Shown: piece after piece, positions 37,401 to 52,400 of the stretch
Layout: every line of letters begins with the position of its first letter
How positions within the stretch are numbered: the first letter of the stretch is position 1
DNA from: Marthasterias glacialis
Lineage: Eukaryota > Echinodermata > Asteroidea > Forcipulatida > Asteriidae
Length of the DNA stretch: 64,000 bases
Assembly: GCA_911728455.2 (NCBI GenBank)
Contig: OU452225.1
Span: 746,501-810,500 of the forward strand
Reading direction: 5' to 3'
Made by a program: the position numbers and the translations under genes
Notes under the pieces: generated by a model
The model's input: the letters and a program-made list of their open reading frames with translations, nothing else
What the model was told of the DNA's origin: nothing
Databases searched by the model: none

Positions 37401-40400
37401 TTATTTCAACGTGGAGTGTAACATCATCAACCACATAAGCAACAGCAAAGCGCTAATAAAAAGAGCTGGTTCAATCCATGTAATACATTCCACCAAACAC
37501 CTAAATATTGTTCCATCAACCCACTCCAGAAGCATTTCCCAGCATCTTGACTACTCCCCCCAACAACTACAGCATATATGCATGATGCAGTCACCATGGT
37601 AACAAACCATCAGCATGAACTTTTTCTTTCAGTAAATTTTTGGGGAAAAAACCCAGACTAATTGTCATTAAATTCCATGTGTATTTAAACCTATTATCCT
37701 CAGCGTGTGTCACCAGGTCCCACTCCAGAAAGCCCCTTTACAAGTTTCTTCTCCTTTTGGTCCTCTCACCACCAGGTAACCTTTGACCTTTAGTAACCTT
37801 TGACCTTCAACATTCGAGTCGATTTCACCCAAGCATGCTGGGACTTAGGGATTTTTTCCCCATTGTAACTTTTACCATTGATTAAATGATGAAAAACTTA
37901 AAACTTAAATTTTTGCTATTGATTCCTTGCTCGCACGTCACTCAAGGCAGTTGTGCCATGCTCACCATTTTGGTAGTCAATGGGTAAGCATGGGTAAGCA
38001 TGGGTAAACATTGCCAAAGATTTGCACTACACTGTATAACGCACAGTGACATTGACTTCCAAAATGGCACAACCCAGATTCTTGTGATGATGATGACGTC
38101 AGTCGCATTTTGTCAAGACATGACCAATGTAGAAAAGAATTGGCTGTTAAACCAGTGAAGTGATTAGGCCTGCCATTGTTCTGCCTGAAGCAAATTTGAA
38201 AGTATAGACAATTATTTTGTTGTACTGAAGAATAGATTTCATCCATTGTTCTTTCAATGACTAGGTGTTATAGTTCTCTACAGTTGATCAATTTCTTAGG
38301 CACTGAATATTGTGAATTCATACACTTTACATAGAACCTTCACTTCCTGTTTATTTATGTCAAATACAAATTAAAAAATAAGTCACAACTTTTGAAAATT
38401 CAGCTTATTCCATTGCTCTGTTTCACAAAATAATGTCAAATGTAAAATAAAACTTGTCAATATTTATCATAATAGGGTTTAAGTGTCCAAACCCATGGAC
38501 AACTTCGCTAATACTTTTTACGCGCAATACAGTTTACATGGGGATACCGTGGACCGAGGTGCATGCTGGTCTGGATATCGGCAAATTATGTCGCTATCTA
38601 GACCAGCATGCACCTTGTTCCATGGCTTAATGCGTGCATCCCCATAGAACTGTAATGCGGGTAAAAAGTATTTGTGAAGCTGTCTATGGACTGTGATGCA
38701 AGGGTGTCTTTTTTATTACTGTTGGTTTTATTGAGTGGTTTTGCCCTTGTACCAACTTCATATCAAAATAATGGAGCACAAGAGGCTAAAATTTGGAAGA
38801 TGTAGGGTACTTCATATCTCATCATCATTTCATACACTACGCTTAATAATAATATATCAACATTACCACAGTGTTCAACTATCTACACAATTTTTCATTG
38901 AAAACAGTTTTTTTAACAATTATTTATTGTTTTGAATGGCTGTTGTGAACAAATTCGGAAAAGGTATTCCACTTATAGTTGCAATGAATAAATTTGTTTT
39001 TTTTGGTGATCCACTGACCCTGTAAATGTTTGCTATACTGGGTTGTTGCTAACAGACCCAACTGAACAATATAATCAATGTGTATACCAACAAGTTATGT
39101 GTAATGATGATACTAATTATGAGTAACTTCAAAACCTAAAGTGAGGTACATGATGAAAAACATTCATTGAATGGAGCAATTTCTTCACAAGAAGAGTTGA
39201 TTCTTCCATGTGTTTAGACTCGATCATTGTGAGCTGTTAATCCTTTTTTACTCTTCAAGCTTTTAAGCAATGCTCTTTTATTTCTGCTCCTCTTTATTTC
39301 CATCATCAGCGAATTCTCATTAATAATCTTTGTAAAAAACAGAAGGAATGTGCTCATTCATCAGTATTGCTGTGAAACTAATCTTCGTCATCTCTCCTCC
39401 CCCATCCCCCCATGCCCCCCAACCCGATCTTACAAAAATGTTTCAACAATTTCTTCTAACAATCCTCCCCGTTTATTGTCCTTCATTTCATTTGGTATTT
39501 CTTTTGAATAATCTCTTGATATTATTTTCTCAAAACATATTCTAAGTTGTCATGAAGTGGATCTCATATTTCATTTGATTTTGATCTTACCCGCAAACGA
39601 CCATCAAGTTGTTCTGTGATACTTTTGTTTCATTCTTTAACCAATGCCACGGGGATTCTTCAATATTTTCAGTCCATCCTGACGGAATCATTTTCCTTTG
39701 AGAGTACCGCTGGCACAAAGAAACCTTGACTTGACAAAGCCAAGAGATCAAAGATTATCTTTATTGCACCGTGATGTTTGTTTTCTGTTATGAGAAAATG
39801 TCAAATTCATGCACAATGAAATGCAAATCCTCAGCCGTGAGCTACAGCATAGGATCGGTACTAAGCCCAGAACCATGGCTGGATCCCGGTTCACACTGAC
39901 TTACCTCCATTGAGCCAAAATACAATGAATAAACAATGGTGGAAGCCTGTTGGTGTCTTGTAATCCTCTTCTTGGAACAAAAGGACATAGGTCTGGAATC
40001 TGGGATTACACAAAAACATTGCACAATAGCCAAAAATTTGTGAAATATTCAAGACCGTGTTTTCTCTTTGTGTTGGTGAAACAAAGCATTAGATGGTTAT
40101 GCGCGCTCTGTGCCCACTCAGCAGTGGAATGTCTGGGCGACCTTTGTTCTGGTATTCCAATTTTACACAATGGCGTGTTTCAACATCGCCCGTTTGTTGG
40201 CTCAAAAAATATTTTCGTGGATACATGTCAGCCAGTGCCAACTGGTTAAAAGACAGGTGCGTGAAACTGAAAACCATGCCTTTGTTGACCCATCTTTTGC
40301 CCCATGAAGTAGTATGCCATGCCAAATCAACACCACGCCCAACTGACACTCACACCTCCAATCAACTACCGAAAAAAACATCTTTCATCTTCACTCCAGC

Positions 40401-43400
40401 GTTCTCATTCTGTCTCATCCTCGGGAGCAAACAACAGCGAAAGCTCCTCACGCATCCGCAAACAGCTGAGTCTGGAGCAGAAGGAAGAAAGAGGTTGCTC
40501 ATCGGGTTCTCAACCTTCCACCCCGGTCAAGACTAAAAATAAAGACCCAAGTCCGAGGGTTTGTAGAGTCTTCAAAATCCATTTATTTAATTTGATTTGT
40601 GGCCCTCCCAAATTTGGGTCCCATTTCCCTACATCATATACATGTGCAAATTTAGGATGAAACCAGAGACCTTTTGAAGAGTTGATAAATTTACTGAACA
40701 CAGAAAATACAGACACAGGTTACCAACCAAAACAACATATTACACATGATGTTGTAACTGGTTCCCTTTTGACCTCACTGACCTGGGTTATTTTAAGATC
40801 TGTGATTGAAAGTCAAGTTCTTAAAGTACAAGTATCACTGTACGATCTAGCGACTTTATTGTCGTTTACATGATGAATGCTTCCTCAACTTCCTCTTTTA
40901 AATCTCTGCAGATTCACTTTCATATCATCAAGCTTAATAGTTGCGGCCATCTCAAGTCATGCACTGATAAACTTAAAATTAAGTCTATGGTTTGCTGTAT
41001 TTTCTGCCTTCTAGGAGATTTATGTATTGCAGCGCCCTCTAGTGGCCTGTATGCTATGACCATGAAAGAGAAAAAGTCTACAATGCTGAAAGCAATGGGC
41101 TACATTACCGCTAACAAAGCCAAAGCTAAACCCTAAGCCTAAACCCTGTCTTACTTATGGCCCTCTATCAATGAGTTGAATTTACTGTTTAACAGAGGAA
41201 GGACAGCAGTCACATGCCAGGTTGGCAGGCACAGGAGTTAGAAAGACGACAAGATGAAGCCATGAGAGAGAGGCAAAGAGAGGCCGAAGAGGGAAAGATT
41301 GGTGTCTTACATCCCTTCTTCCAAGATGTGGCCCACACCTGGATGGACTTTGAACACAGCCTGGGTAATTTTCTCAATCAGCTTCACCTATATTTCTTTT
41401 GCAAATCTGGAGACTTTATTTATGCGTTATTTGTTAGTGTCTCCCTTCCAGGGGTTAGTGATAAGTGGGGGACAATACGGCATGCTGTCCAGGGGAAGGA
41501 GGTTGATACTACATGTATTAATCAGGTCATAGTAGCTGAGAGAGTGGTTTAATCAAAGGTAAGTAACCTTGACATGTTGGATAATGGATCATGATTCATC
41601 TCTCTATCTACAGACGTCTCAACCGTCCACAAACTGACAGAAGAGCTTTCAAGCCGTTTTTCTCTTGATGCTGTCATTAATGAATTCTTGGCGATGTTGA
41701 GGACTATTTGCTCTGACCTGACCACGAAAGTCTACAAGAAAGAAGAAAACACTTACCAATTGTGGAGCAGCGCAGATCCCAAGGTAAGTTTCATGGCATC
41801 ACACTGAGGGAAGGGGTATCATTGCTGGTGTTTTTTGTTTTGGTTTTTGTTTCTTCCAAATTTAAGCCCATTTTAGAATGTGCATCTGACAGTGTGTTTT
41901 ACCACCATTCAGTGTTGGGTAATTGTTTGGGTGTTTTGTTATTGCACTATTTTACATTTCTAAACAGCTATTTCAGTCTAAAAACTTTAGTCTTTCAACA
42001 AAGCTTCGAAGCAGTTTATATTTAAAGATTTGTAGGATAACTTACAACTAGTTTTTAGATGTTTCAATAATCGCCCATTCTCTTTTCTCTCCATTTCTCT
42101 AGGAGAGTAGATCACAAGAGAAACTACAGCAGGACAAAACTGCCGCAACTAAAAATAGACCAGGCAGGCTGTTACCAGGGAAATCAGAGAACTACATCCT
42201 GATTGGTCGGAACATCCACCAATGGCGATACAGCTTAGATTGCCCTGCACCAAAAGATCTGATAGATGGGCCATCAATGGTCAATCCATCGAGTAAACAA
42301 AATCTTTTTTATCTCACAGTCAATGTTTTTCTGTAAACAATTGTACTTTTTTAGTTAACTGTAAATTTTTGTACTTTTTTAGTTAAATGTGTACAATTGT
42401 ACATTTTTAGTTCACTGTAAACAATTTTACATTTTTTTCCAGATGTTATAAACCTGATTTGAAATTTCAATTTCAGCTCACAAAAGCTATCAACGTTTCA
42501 AGCCCCTTGATCTGAACAGCTATGGGTCATCAGAGAAATACAGTGACAGGGATGTGAACCCCCTGACTAGCCTGATGGGAAGGTCACAGGGGCTCCACCT
42601 GGTACCCAGACAGCGGCTGTTCCTTATGCAGATCATTGACAAGAAGGTAAGATGGAGGGTTCACATCCACCTTGAACCCATCAGTGCTCTCCCCCTCCCT
42701 ATTGCGGTTTGGACTCCTGACGTGTCGGATGGGAAGGTGGTATGAGGCTCGGAACTTAATTGTTCATGCAGATGATTGACCAAAAGATAGTAATGAGGTT
42801 CTCTTCCACTCCGAGCCCATCATTGACCTTTAACCCAAGCCCCAGAAATATTGACTAAGAACCCACAGCATCAATAGAATTCCAGCAGCTGTAAAGGAAA
42901 CTAAATGTCTTGTTGCCAATTACTGGATGAATGAAAAACAAGAAGAAATGTTCAGTTGTAGATGTTGGAGATAGAGAAAGATAGATAAAATGGTTTATTA
43001 AACTGTCTTCGCAGCACAATTATAACAATTTGAAGATTTGTATGATAACTTACAAAATTGAGGAAAACCCGAATGGAGAAAACCCAAATAATTAGGTATG
43101 GACTGAAAACCCAGTCAACATGCAAGGCTCCGGTCTGAGGTGGGATTTGAACCGGGTCTACAGAGGGGGAAAGGCAGGGAAAGAATGTCCATGCCCATGC
43201 GTATTTCACTTTCCAAAAATAGATAAAGCTCCAGTTCCCCATCTTGCGCCTTCGGCGCTCTATAATCTTTGGTCGTACAAATACCCACTTTGATAGACAG
43301 TTGCTATGGTGGGAAGTGAGGGGGGGGTAATGATGGATCAGTCTATTCTGTTGCATTTGGTACATCCATAAGCAAGACCAAAGATTATAGAGCGCCGTAG

Positions 43401-46400
43401 GCGCAAGATGGGGAACTCTGGCTGAAATGTGAAATCTCACTGGACGCCATTTCGGCAAGTGACTCTATTGATACAACACTGATACGTGCGGACCAGTGTA
43501 GACAATGACAATTGCTATCAATGGGAAACACAGGCATTCACTTGCCGAAATGGCGCCCATGCGTATTTCACTTTCCAACAGTAGATAAAGGCCAAGTTCC
43601 CCATCTTGCGCTTACGGCACTCTATAATCTTTGAGCAAGACTTAACCAAACTTCATTTTGGACATTATTATTAGTGTTTGGAGAGGGCTATACGTGCAGT
43701 TTGTCAAAAAGCTATTTGAGGTTCTGTCACGTTTAGGCCTGACGGTCACCATCACTAAAAACTTAACTACTGTGATTTTGTTTGCCCAACAACCAACAAT
43801 TGAGTTCGGATGGTGTTTTGCATTGCCTTCTTCAAAGTTTTCAAATATATGTAAATCAAAGGAAAAGTGCCGCAGGATTTTCAAAGATTTTGGCTGGTTA
43901 AAGTGAATTAATCTAGTTCTTCCTCTAGAAACCTTTTGTAACTTTGGACAATTTCTTTTTCTGCATTTGTGTGTTTGCCTTGTGGGTTGATTTTAACAAC
44001 TAGAAACCTTTCTTCATTTACGTGTAGATAACGGTGTATGTCTACAACTGGTCCAGTGAGTTAATGGATAACCTGAAGACGGTGCTTCATCGTCTTGCTA
44101 TGTGGCATAATTCACGCTCTCATCTACTTGATTGTCTTGTCAGTCAGAAGATGGGACTTTTTAATCACACCTACTTTGGTACAAATAAGTTGGTAAGTTT
44201 TTTTCCTTTTTAATGATTGAAATCTTTATGCAATATTCAAACTTTTATGGGATCTGTTTAAACCTGTCCCATGAACATTTGCTTTTAATAACGTGCAAAT
44301 GTTCAAATGTGCGACACTTCTGGTAGATCTTGAAATTTCAAGCGGACCCCCCCCCCCCGCCCCTCTCCAACATTTTTACATTTTTAATTGATGTAATCCT
44401 GTTGACAATTACAATGTTAAAATCATGTTGCTTTTTTTTAATTAACGCAATCAATATATTCCACACAAGAATGTGCACAATTCCCCTGAATGTGACTATT
44501 GAATTTAATGAAATTTTCACAGGTTTGTTGGATCGTATAGTTACTGGTTGGATGATGATTTTATTGAAAAATAGAAGGCAAAAATTATACTCTTTCAGAA
44601 ACCATTGGTGTACTTTCCCCATTTGTGTTGTATAAATTCCGTTATATGATCTTCAACAGAAGGAGAATCCATTTTGTCGCTCATTGGAGGAGATTGAATC
44701 TCTGGTAAAATACACAGTCCCACCCAAGAGGGATTTCTCATCTAGGATGCCCGTCACAGCCCCAAAATCTGCCCGCAAGCTCCACCGTGGACTACCACCG
44801 TTTGACGAGACGTTACGTAATGCCAGGATACGACGCTCACTACAGAAGAGCAACTATGATGTAACTAAGGACCCAGTGGTGCGTAACGGGACGCAGACAC
44901 TGGAGGTTTGCATCATCACTAAGAAGGGTGAGGCTTTTTAGTTTTACTGTTACCAAGCAAGGCTTGAAGAAATTTAAAACCTCAGCATTAGTGTATGCCA
45001 TTTTGCCAATCACAGTTTTTTGCAGTTGCAGCAATTTTGTGTTTTTCTTTGAAGTGCTGGTGAAGAACAGTAATCTTTGTCTGATTGCACTTAACACAGT
45101 GCTGTGTAAATTTAATTTGCACAAAAACTGATATTTAAACCAATGATTATGTTGAACAATTGACTGTAAACTGCTCTTTTCACTGACATTTTCCAATATA
45201 ATATTCTCCTTGACATGACATCTTTGTAGTTTTGAGCAACATGGGTTTTGCTTTATCTTGTTATTGACATTTTGACTTTTTATTTCAGAATCTGAAATTT
45301 TAAAGAAACTTGAGAATTTGTACAACACATGGCAGAAGCGCAGTGCCCAGATAACCCAACCAGTCAGTGTAAGTGTCCATAGGGCATAATATACATTTTA
45401 ATCAATGGTAAAACATTTGTCATCATTTTGATATTTGTTCAACATAAACATGTGGCGAGTACCAGACTCAAGCTCTGGTGTTTCTGATCAGCAGATTGTG
45501 GGTTCGAGTCCTGGTCGTGACACTTGTGTCCTTAAGCAAGACACTTAACCATTATTGCTTTGTCCTTCGGATGGGACGTAAAGCCGTTAGTCCCGTGTGT
45601 TGTGTAATGCACGTAAAAGAACCCAGTGCACTTATCGTAAAGAGAAGGGGTTTGCCCCAGTGTTTCTGGCATGGTCTGGCAGCAATATGCGCCACCCCAC
45701 CTTGTATCCCTTTCAAGGTGTTGTATTATGGTTGCTTCGTCTCATAAAATCATTTGTAACAATCTCCACCAGATTTGATAATTCAGCGCCAGGAGTGTCA
45801 TTTATGACAGACATGGCGCATTTTAAATGGACACTATTAACAAATCTTTTGAGCTTCGATTCAAATGTTGCCTAATCTCTTACAGATTGATACTCTGGAG
45901 CTCTTGAAGCAGTCCTCCCGTCTTGTCCATTACTGTGCCACCCCTCTGTTATTCAGCCCTGCCTGGCGCCATTGTGTCATGAGTGATATGCCTGAGGATA
46001 CGCTGTCACACAGCCCCACCCATTCCTCTGGAGGGATGAAAGCTGAGGAGGCGTGGCACATGGATCTCCGGTCATCCTTCTTAAAGCAATATGTCCAGTT
46101 CTTGCAGAAGTTAGGGTTGACCCCGATCGAGACAAAAGTGTCTTCCCCAAGACAGACGTAAGTGTAAAAATTAAAAAGGTTCTGTCTTTGAACACAATTC
46201 CCTCAAATACAGTTTTGTAAAACCTCTGCAATAGTGCTGCTGCAAGACCAGTTTGTTTGAAATGAAGACCAAGCCTTCTTAGACCAAAACCAATTTGTTA
46301 GAAACCAAGACCAAACCTTCTGAGACCAAGACCAGTTTGTTCGAAATGAAGACCAAGCCTTCTTAGACCAAAACCAATTTGTTAGAAACCAAGACCAAAC

Positions 46401-49400
46401 CTTCTGAGACCAAGACCAGTTTGTTCGAAATGAAGACCAAGCCTTCTTAGACCAAAACCAATTTGTTACAAACCAAGACCAAACCTTCTGAGACCAAGAC
46501 CAGCTTGTTTGAAATGAAGACCAAACCTTCTGAGACCAAGACCAGCTTGTTCCAAACCAAGACCGGTCATTTGTAATTACACAATGCAGACCCATGTCCA
46601 CCATTGTTTTGAGTGATTGTCATTTTCATTTTAAAATCAATCTTCGTAATTCTTTTTACTATTAGTATTGTTATTATTATTCTTTGTTCAGAATAAAAAC
46701 TATGAGGCTAAAGGATGGTGCTAGGAGCCATAGTCCAGTACACAGGAAATCTCTTGGCATGTCTGCATCTCAATATTTGCAGATCTCTGTTGCTGGTGGG
46801 ATCATTCTGATCGAGCTATCTTATCAGGTAAACCGTCAAGCATGTATAACAAAAACTCTAAATTGTTGTCTTCTCTTTCTTATTTGTAGAAATTTTAACC
46901 ATTATTTGTTATTTTTTTTCCTCCAATCTTGACGTCAGCATGCATACTTCTGTGTTCGTATCTATGCCTTTGAGAGCTCTAGAGTACCAGGGGTGGATAT
47001 CAACCAACAAGTAAGTTCTTCATCTCAATTTTGCCTGACAGAGTGTCCCGCTATCATGCTGTCTTCAGTGTTCATGTACCCTGTATGCAATAGCAGTAAC
47101 AGATACTAGGGTTGGTTATAAGGAAAAGGGTACCTTACTTTTTTCCCTTTCCAGCCTTAGTTTGGTTACAATGGCCGGGTCCAAACTGGCATCTGTGGCT
47201 ATGGCTGTTGCTAGGGGTGTTGCTATGGGCATCCTATGCTTCAATGTATGTTGACATGGCGATCAAGCTGAAGCCGCAGCCACTTGTTCTGAGTTGGCCA
47301 CTTAGTCCGATTTCATGGATATGAGGAAAAATCAAGATGTCTCAACCAGGATGAAGGATCTGTACACAGAGCTGGATGAATAGGAATCAAATCTTAACCC
47401 TTCTTGTAGATTTCTTGTGAAATTTAAATTACCATTTAAAAATTTAAACTGTGCCCACCATGAAAATGATCTCAATGTTTTACTTCATTGTTGTTGAATT
47501 TGTAATTTAGAAACCAGCTTATTAAAAAAAATCAACTTTATTTAACCCTCAGAGAGCTTACTAGATAACTTTATGAATATTCAACTCTCAATCATTGTGA
47601 TTGGTCAAAGTATAAAGGGGCGTGGCTTAATAGATTGATCCATTATCCCCAGGGGTAATTTTTCATAAAATAACCCTGACTGTTTCTTCATCTTGTCACA
47701 GCTTGCCATGTTATTCACGGATAATTGTGACAGATACAAAGATCTGATCCATCTTCACTCCTTTGCCCATGACTTCCACCTGCGTACCATCCAATCCTAT
47801 TTCCATCGTCCTGAGATTGGCTTCAAGTCACGCTACCATGTTACTAGCTTCCTGGCTGATTTTGTCAAGTTCTTTACACCTAGGCCTAAGTTCTGCCGCA
47901 ACCATATCCACCAGGGTAAGTATCTGAGAGAGGTTTGCAGAAGGATCATGTGAAAGTTGAATTGTTAGTTAAATTTTATAAAACGGTTTTGATTTACAAT
48001 GTGTTAATAAGGGAATAAAAGAGTGGCGATAAGGTCTTAATTGGCTGTTTAAAACTGTCAGTGTCGCAGCCCAAGTGATATAAAGTCCGGAGCCGAAGGT
48101 GAGGGCCTTTATCGCACAGCCACGCTACTTTAAGGTTTTAAACGGCCGATTAAGACCGTGTCACCACTCTTTTATTCCAATTCATAAATGCCCTTTTATT
48201 GTTAAGAAATAAAATGTCGAAAAAAATCTAAGAACGACACAACAAACATTGCGTGCAATTTGTTTCTTGCAATTATTTTTGCTGTTAAGCTCAGGAGCCC
48301 AGCTTTGCACTATTTCGCGCCTCTTCATATACATTTTCTAGTGTAAAACATGTTAGAGTATCAAAGCAGGAAACCAGACTAGAATAACCAGTCTAAAACA
48401 GCTCCTGCCATGTCTTTATCAGCCGTTTAATACCAGGTAAACACGGTCATGTGACCACCTTTCAGCCAATAGGTATGCCTATACCGTCATTGGTATTTAT
48501 GAACTACTATTAACACAAAAAAAAGGTGTTAACTGATGTTAAACATATCCAACAGTTTATGCTCATCAAACCCCATTATTATTCACCTTCACCTCTCAAA
48601 ACTGAATAAGTACATTTATAATGTTAGCAACAATCACATGGCAAAACATCAACGGACAGGAACAACGAGTCATGGAGCTTGTATTTAATTAACTCCCCAA
48701 ATCCACCCAAACTATTAAGCATTATGTAACAGACAGTTGAAGTCATTGACTTGGCTTGATGTTCAATTGGCTACAAAAGTCTACCAAAACTATCAGAGTA
48801 ATCTGTAACAAATTGTTGAAGTCAGTGACTGTATTATTACAACAAATGTTATCACGAACTGGATGAAAAAATGAGCAAACTAAGATCAGATTGAATAATG
48901 TGATCTGTTCACCCTTTGACAAACTTAATAAGACGAACATTTAGTTTTTTAATTTGATATATCAGATCTATTGACCCAGTTTACCTGACTTCATCATCAC
49001 AATAATCTTGGTTGTGCCTTTTTTTGGAGTCACGTTTGTACCGTGTGGTGTGCATTTTAGGCGTCATGGCGTTCACACGTTTACTCCCACAATGGCAAGC
49101 ATGACAGCAATAGCTGTGTGTGACGTTGGTGCACGGGGTCAATATATTGTTTTAGTGGAACTATATTTTACCAATTGAATAAATTAGTTAAGCACTTCCT
49201 GCAAAGTTTTTCATTGAGATTATTCCACAATGATTTGATTTTGCAGAGCATCAGGGATTCTTAAGTCACAACACCCCCGCCCCTCTGTTGTATCAATACC
49301 TGATGGACCACCCTCCACCAAGTATGAAGAAACTCAGTATGACCAACGGCTCCATCAACCCCCAAGATGTCTCTGAAAATGAGGATGAAGAAAATGCAGT

Positions 49401-52400
49401 TGTCAACCTCATACCCCGCTCTGCTGTCTATAAAGACAATACAGGTGAACACATTGATTCTATTGCTTACCCCTGGCACCATGTTAATCCCCCCCCCCCA
49501 TCCAAGCTGGTTATTTAAACAAAGTAAGATTTCTTTGGTTGGTACTATCCTGTTGCTAAGTGTGACGTAATTCCACAGTAGGCCACGCCCACTTCACACA
49601 AACTGGCGCCAAGGAATTGCAAGCAGCCCATAGGAATTGCATTGAACTTTTTGCCTTTGATGATTTATGTAAGAACATCATCATCTCTGGACCTGCCTTT
49701 CACGCATGTCTTGCAAAGACTCAAGGTCATGTCAGAAATATCGGTTTCTTTCATAAGAAATGTCTTTAATAAAGGAATGAGTGTTTTTCATTAAAATAAC
49801 ACAGTAATGTATGCCAGCTTTGGAACAGGAAGTAGTGAAAACTTTGGCCGTGCAGCATTAACGTGTTCACAAGTGTTATGTAATGACTTACCAGCAGGAT
49901 GGGATTTTTTACGACCCTCCTGCTCTTGGTAACATTCTCCAGTGAGTTGACCAATCAGATGAAACCATTCAACTGCTTGGGTTGTGTGTGGTGGCACAAC
50001 TGTGCACAGAACTAACTGTGCTCAAATTCGCTCCCTTGTGGAGTCCTGTAACAAAAGGGAAGCACAAGAACAATTGGTCTCCACAGGGGAATTCTAAAGA
50101 GAGGGATGCTCCACAAGGAAATTTTTGTACAAAGTCTATGAGAAAATATTAAGTACAGGGACAAAGGAAAGAACAATAGAGGTCTCCACAAGGATGCAAA
50201 AATGAGAATGTGTGTATGCATATGTGTAGTGAGTAGATGCATCCATATGATATAACAATGCAGACTAGTTTAGTTTATCCATCATTCAAAACCACAATGG
50301 ATGATATTGAATGGTCAGACAGTAAGAGGGTTAAAGGGGTGTGGCATTTTATTTTGTAAGAGTAAAATCATTCCAATCATCTAGTTGTTAGAATTCCATG
50401 ACATACAGTGGTCAAACTGGTTGTAAAACACCTATGACCGTTATGTTTTGTCAGGGATTCGGGGCACTTGCAATATGTGATCATTTCAATTTGACAAATC
50501 AAAATACAAACTGAATGGGATAATTTTCTGGCACATGGCAGTATTTAAACTGAACTGTCACAGCGTGATTGGTGCTGGTATTCATTTTGAAAAAAAGTAA
50601 TCTTTTAGGTCATCATTATTTTTTTATCATCTAATCTTGTCATGCCTTTAAAAGACCCTCATGTCCTAATCTTAGTATAAAAGAAAGGTACGGAAAATAA
50701 TTTCTGTGTTGATAACATTGCTAGGTAAATGGTGCCATGACGAGCTAGATCGTAGCCTGGTTATCTGCCGCAGGGAAAGCCAGAGTCAAACTCGACCCAA
50801 CTCTCCGACGCCGACGACACCCGAGCCTTCCACAACCAATATTCCCCAGGATCAGTCCTCGATGGTGGACACCAACCCTAACTTTCTGAGTCTCTGCTTC
50901 TATGTAATTGTGACTAGTAAGAGAGATCTGTATCCAATCCAACATGGCTGGAAGAGTAAAGCAGTGGCTGTTATTATCCCACATACTGGTGGAATCCCGC
51001 CCAGTGAAAGTAAGTTTGAAACAGAGGTAATCATTTAAGCCTTTAAGACCCAAAGTCGACTTTAGTCGAATGTGCACTATACCCTGATTGAGCCCCAATG
51101 GTGACTTAAGTCAACTGTGCTCTATACCCTGATTGAGCCCCAATGGCGACTTTAGTCAACTGTGCACTATACCCTGATTGAGCCAATGGTGATTTTAGTC
51201 AATGGTGCACTATACTCTGATTGAGCCCCAATGGTGACTCAAGTCAACTGTGCACTATACCCTGATTGAGCCCCAATGGTGACTTAAGTCATCTGTGCAC
51301 TATACCCTGATTGAGCCCCAATGGTGATTTTAGTCAACTGTGCAGTATACCCTGATTGAGCCCCAATGGTGATTTTAGTCGACTGTGCACTATACCCTGA
51401 TTGAGCCCCAATGGTGATTTTAGTCAACTGTGCAGTATACCCTGATTGAGCCCCAGTGGTGATTTTAGTCGACTGTGCACTATACCCTGATTGAGCCCCA
51501 ATGGTGATTTTAGTCAACTGTGCAGTATACCCTGATTGAGCCCCAGTGGTGATTTTAGTCGACTGTGCACTATACCCTGATTGAGCCCCAATGGTGATTT
51601 TAGTCAACAGTGCAGTATACCCTGATTGAGCCCCAGTGGTGATTTTAGTCGACTGTGCACTATACCCTGATTGAGCCCCAATGGTGATTTTAGTCAACTG
51701 TGCAGTATACCCTGATTGAGCCCCAGTGGTGATTTTAGTTGCCTATGCACTATACCCTGATTGAGCCCCAATGGTGATTTTAGTCAACTGTGCAGTATAC
51801 CCTGATTGAGCCCCAATGGTGACTTTAGTCGACTGTGCACTGTACACAGGAAACAAAAACCAAGAACTTGGACATTTATTGGCCAATCTCAGTGAGTTTT
51901 GGATTTTATGAAAGGAAACTCAACAAGTAAGACCTTTAGTAAAATGAAGTCTTCAAGGTAATAATAGAGTTTGTAAAAATCACCTTTGAAAAAATGTTTT
52001 CTGTTGTGTGCAAATGAGTGCTTCACACTTGAGTGGTCAAACATTGTGGGCACCAGCTGTTGTTTATGTCAACACTATTCATTGATAAGAGGGTTAAGAC
52101 TGATGGTGAGGTGTCACACTTGGCTTTATCTATGTTATGTTCAATATCTTCTCAAAGACCTCAACATTTTTTGCACCTTAAAATGCTGTTCCTGACTGTT
52201 ACAACATTTAGGAACAATATGGCATTGGTTTTGAACTAGTACATGTACTGTAGTCCACTAGATTTGAAAAGTCAAAGTATAGTTTGGTTTTGCCATAAAT
52301 CAATGTAGTATAGGAACTGTATACACTCATCTGAGCAGAGCTCGTTTATGGTGTTTGACCACCGGAGCTATGGCAGCCGTACGCGCGCGGACACGATAAT

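Noticed and set aside
41014-41136. Possible exon after CTTCTAG reading GDLCIAAPSSGLYAMTMKE
   Set aside because: It runs into a stop with no usable donor, and exon 18 joins exon 19 in phase without it.
42952-43458. 168-codon minus-strand frame
   Set aside because: It spans a MITE fragment and the left arm of a second MITE; no recognisable protein pattern.
43658-43906. 82-codon plus-strand frame between exons 22 and 23
   Set aside because: No splice sites in phase with neighbours and no recognisable similarity.
47112-47324. 70-codon frame rich in Trp and Leu
   Set aside because: It translates a foldback element with GGCTATGGC-type sequence.
51284-51697. 137-codon minus-strand frame with a 15-residue repeat
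   Set aside because: It follows from the 45-bp period of the array.
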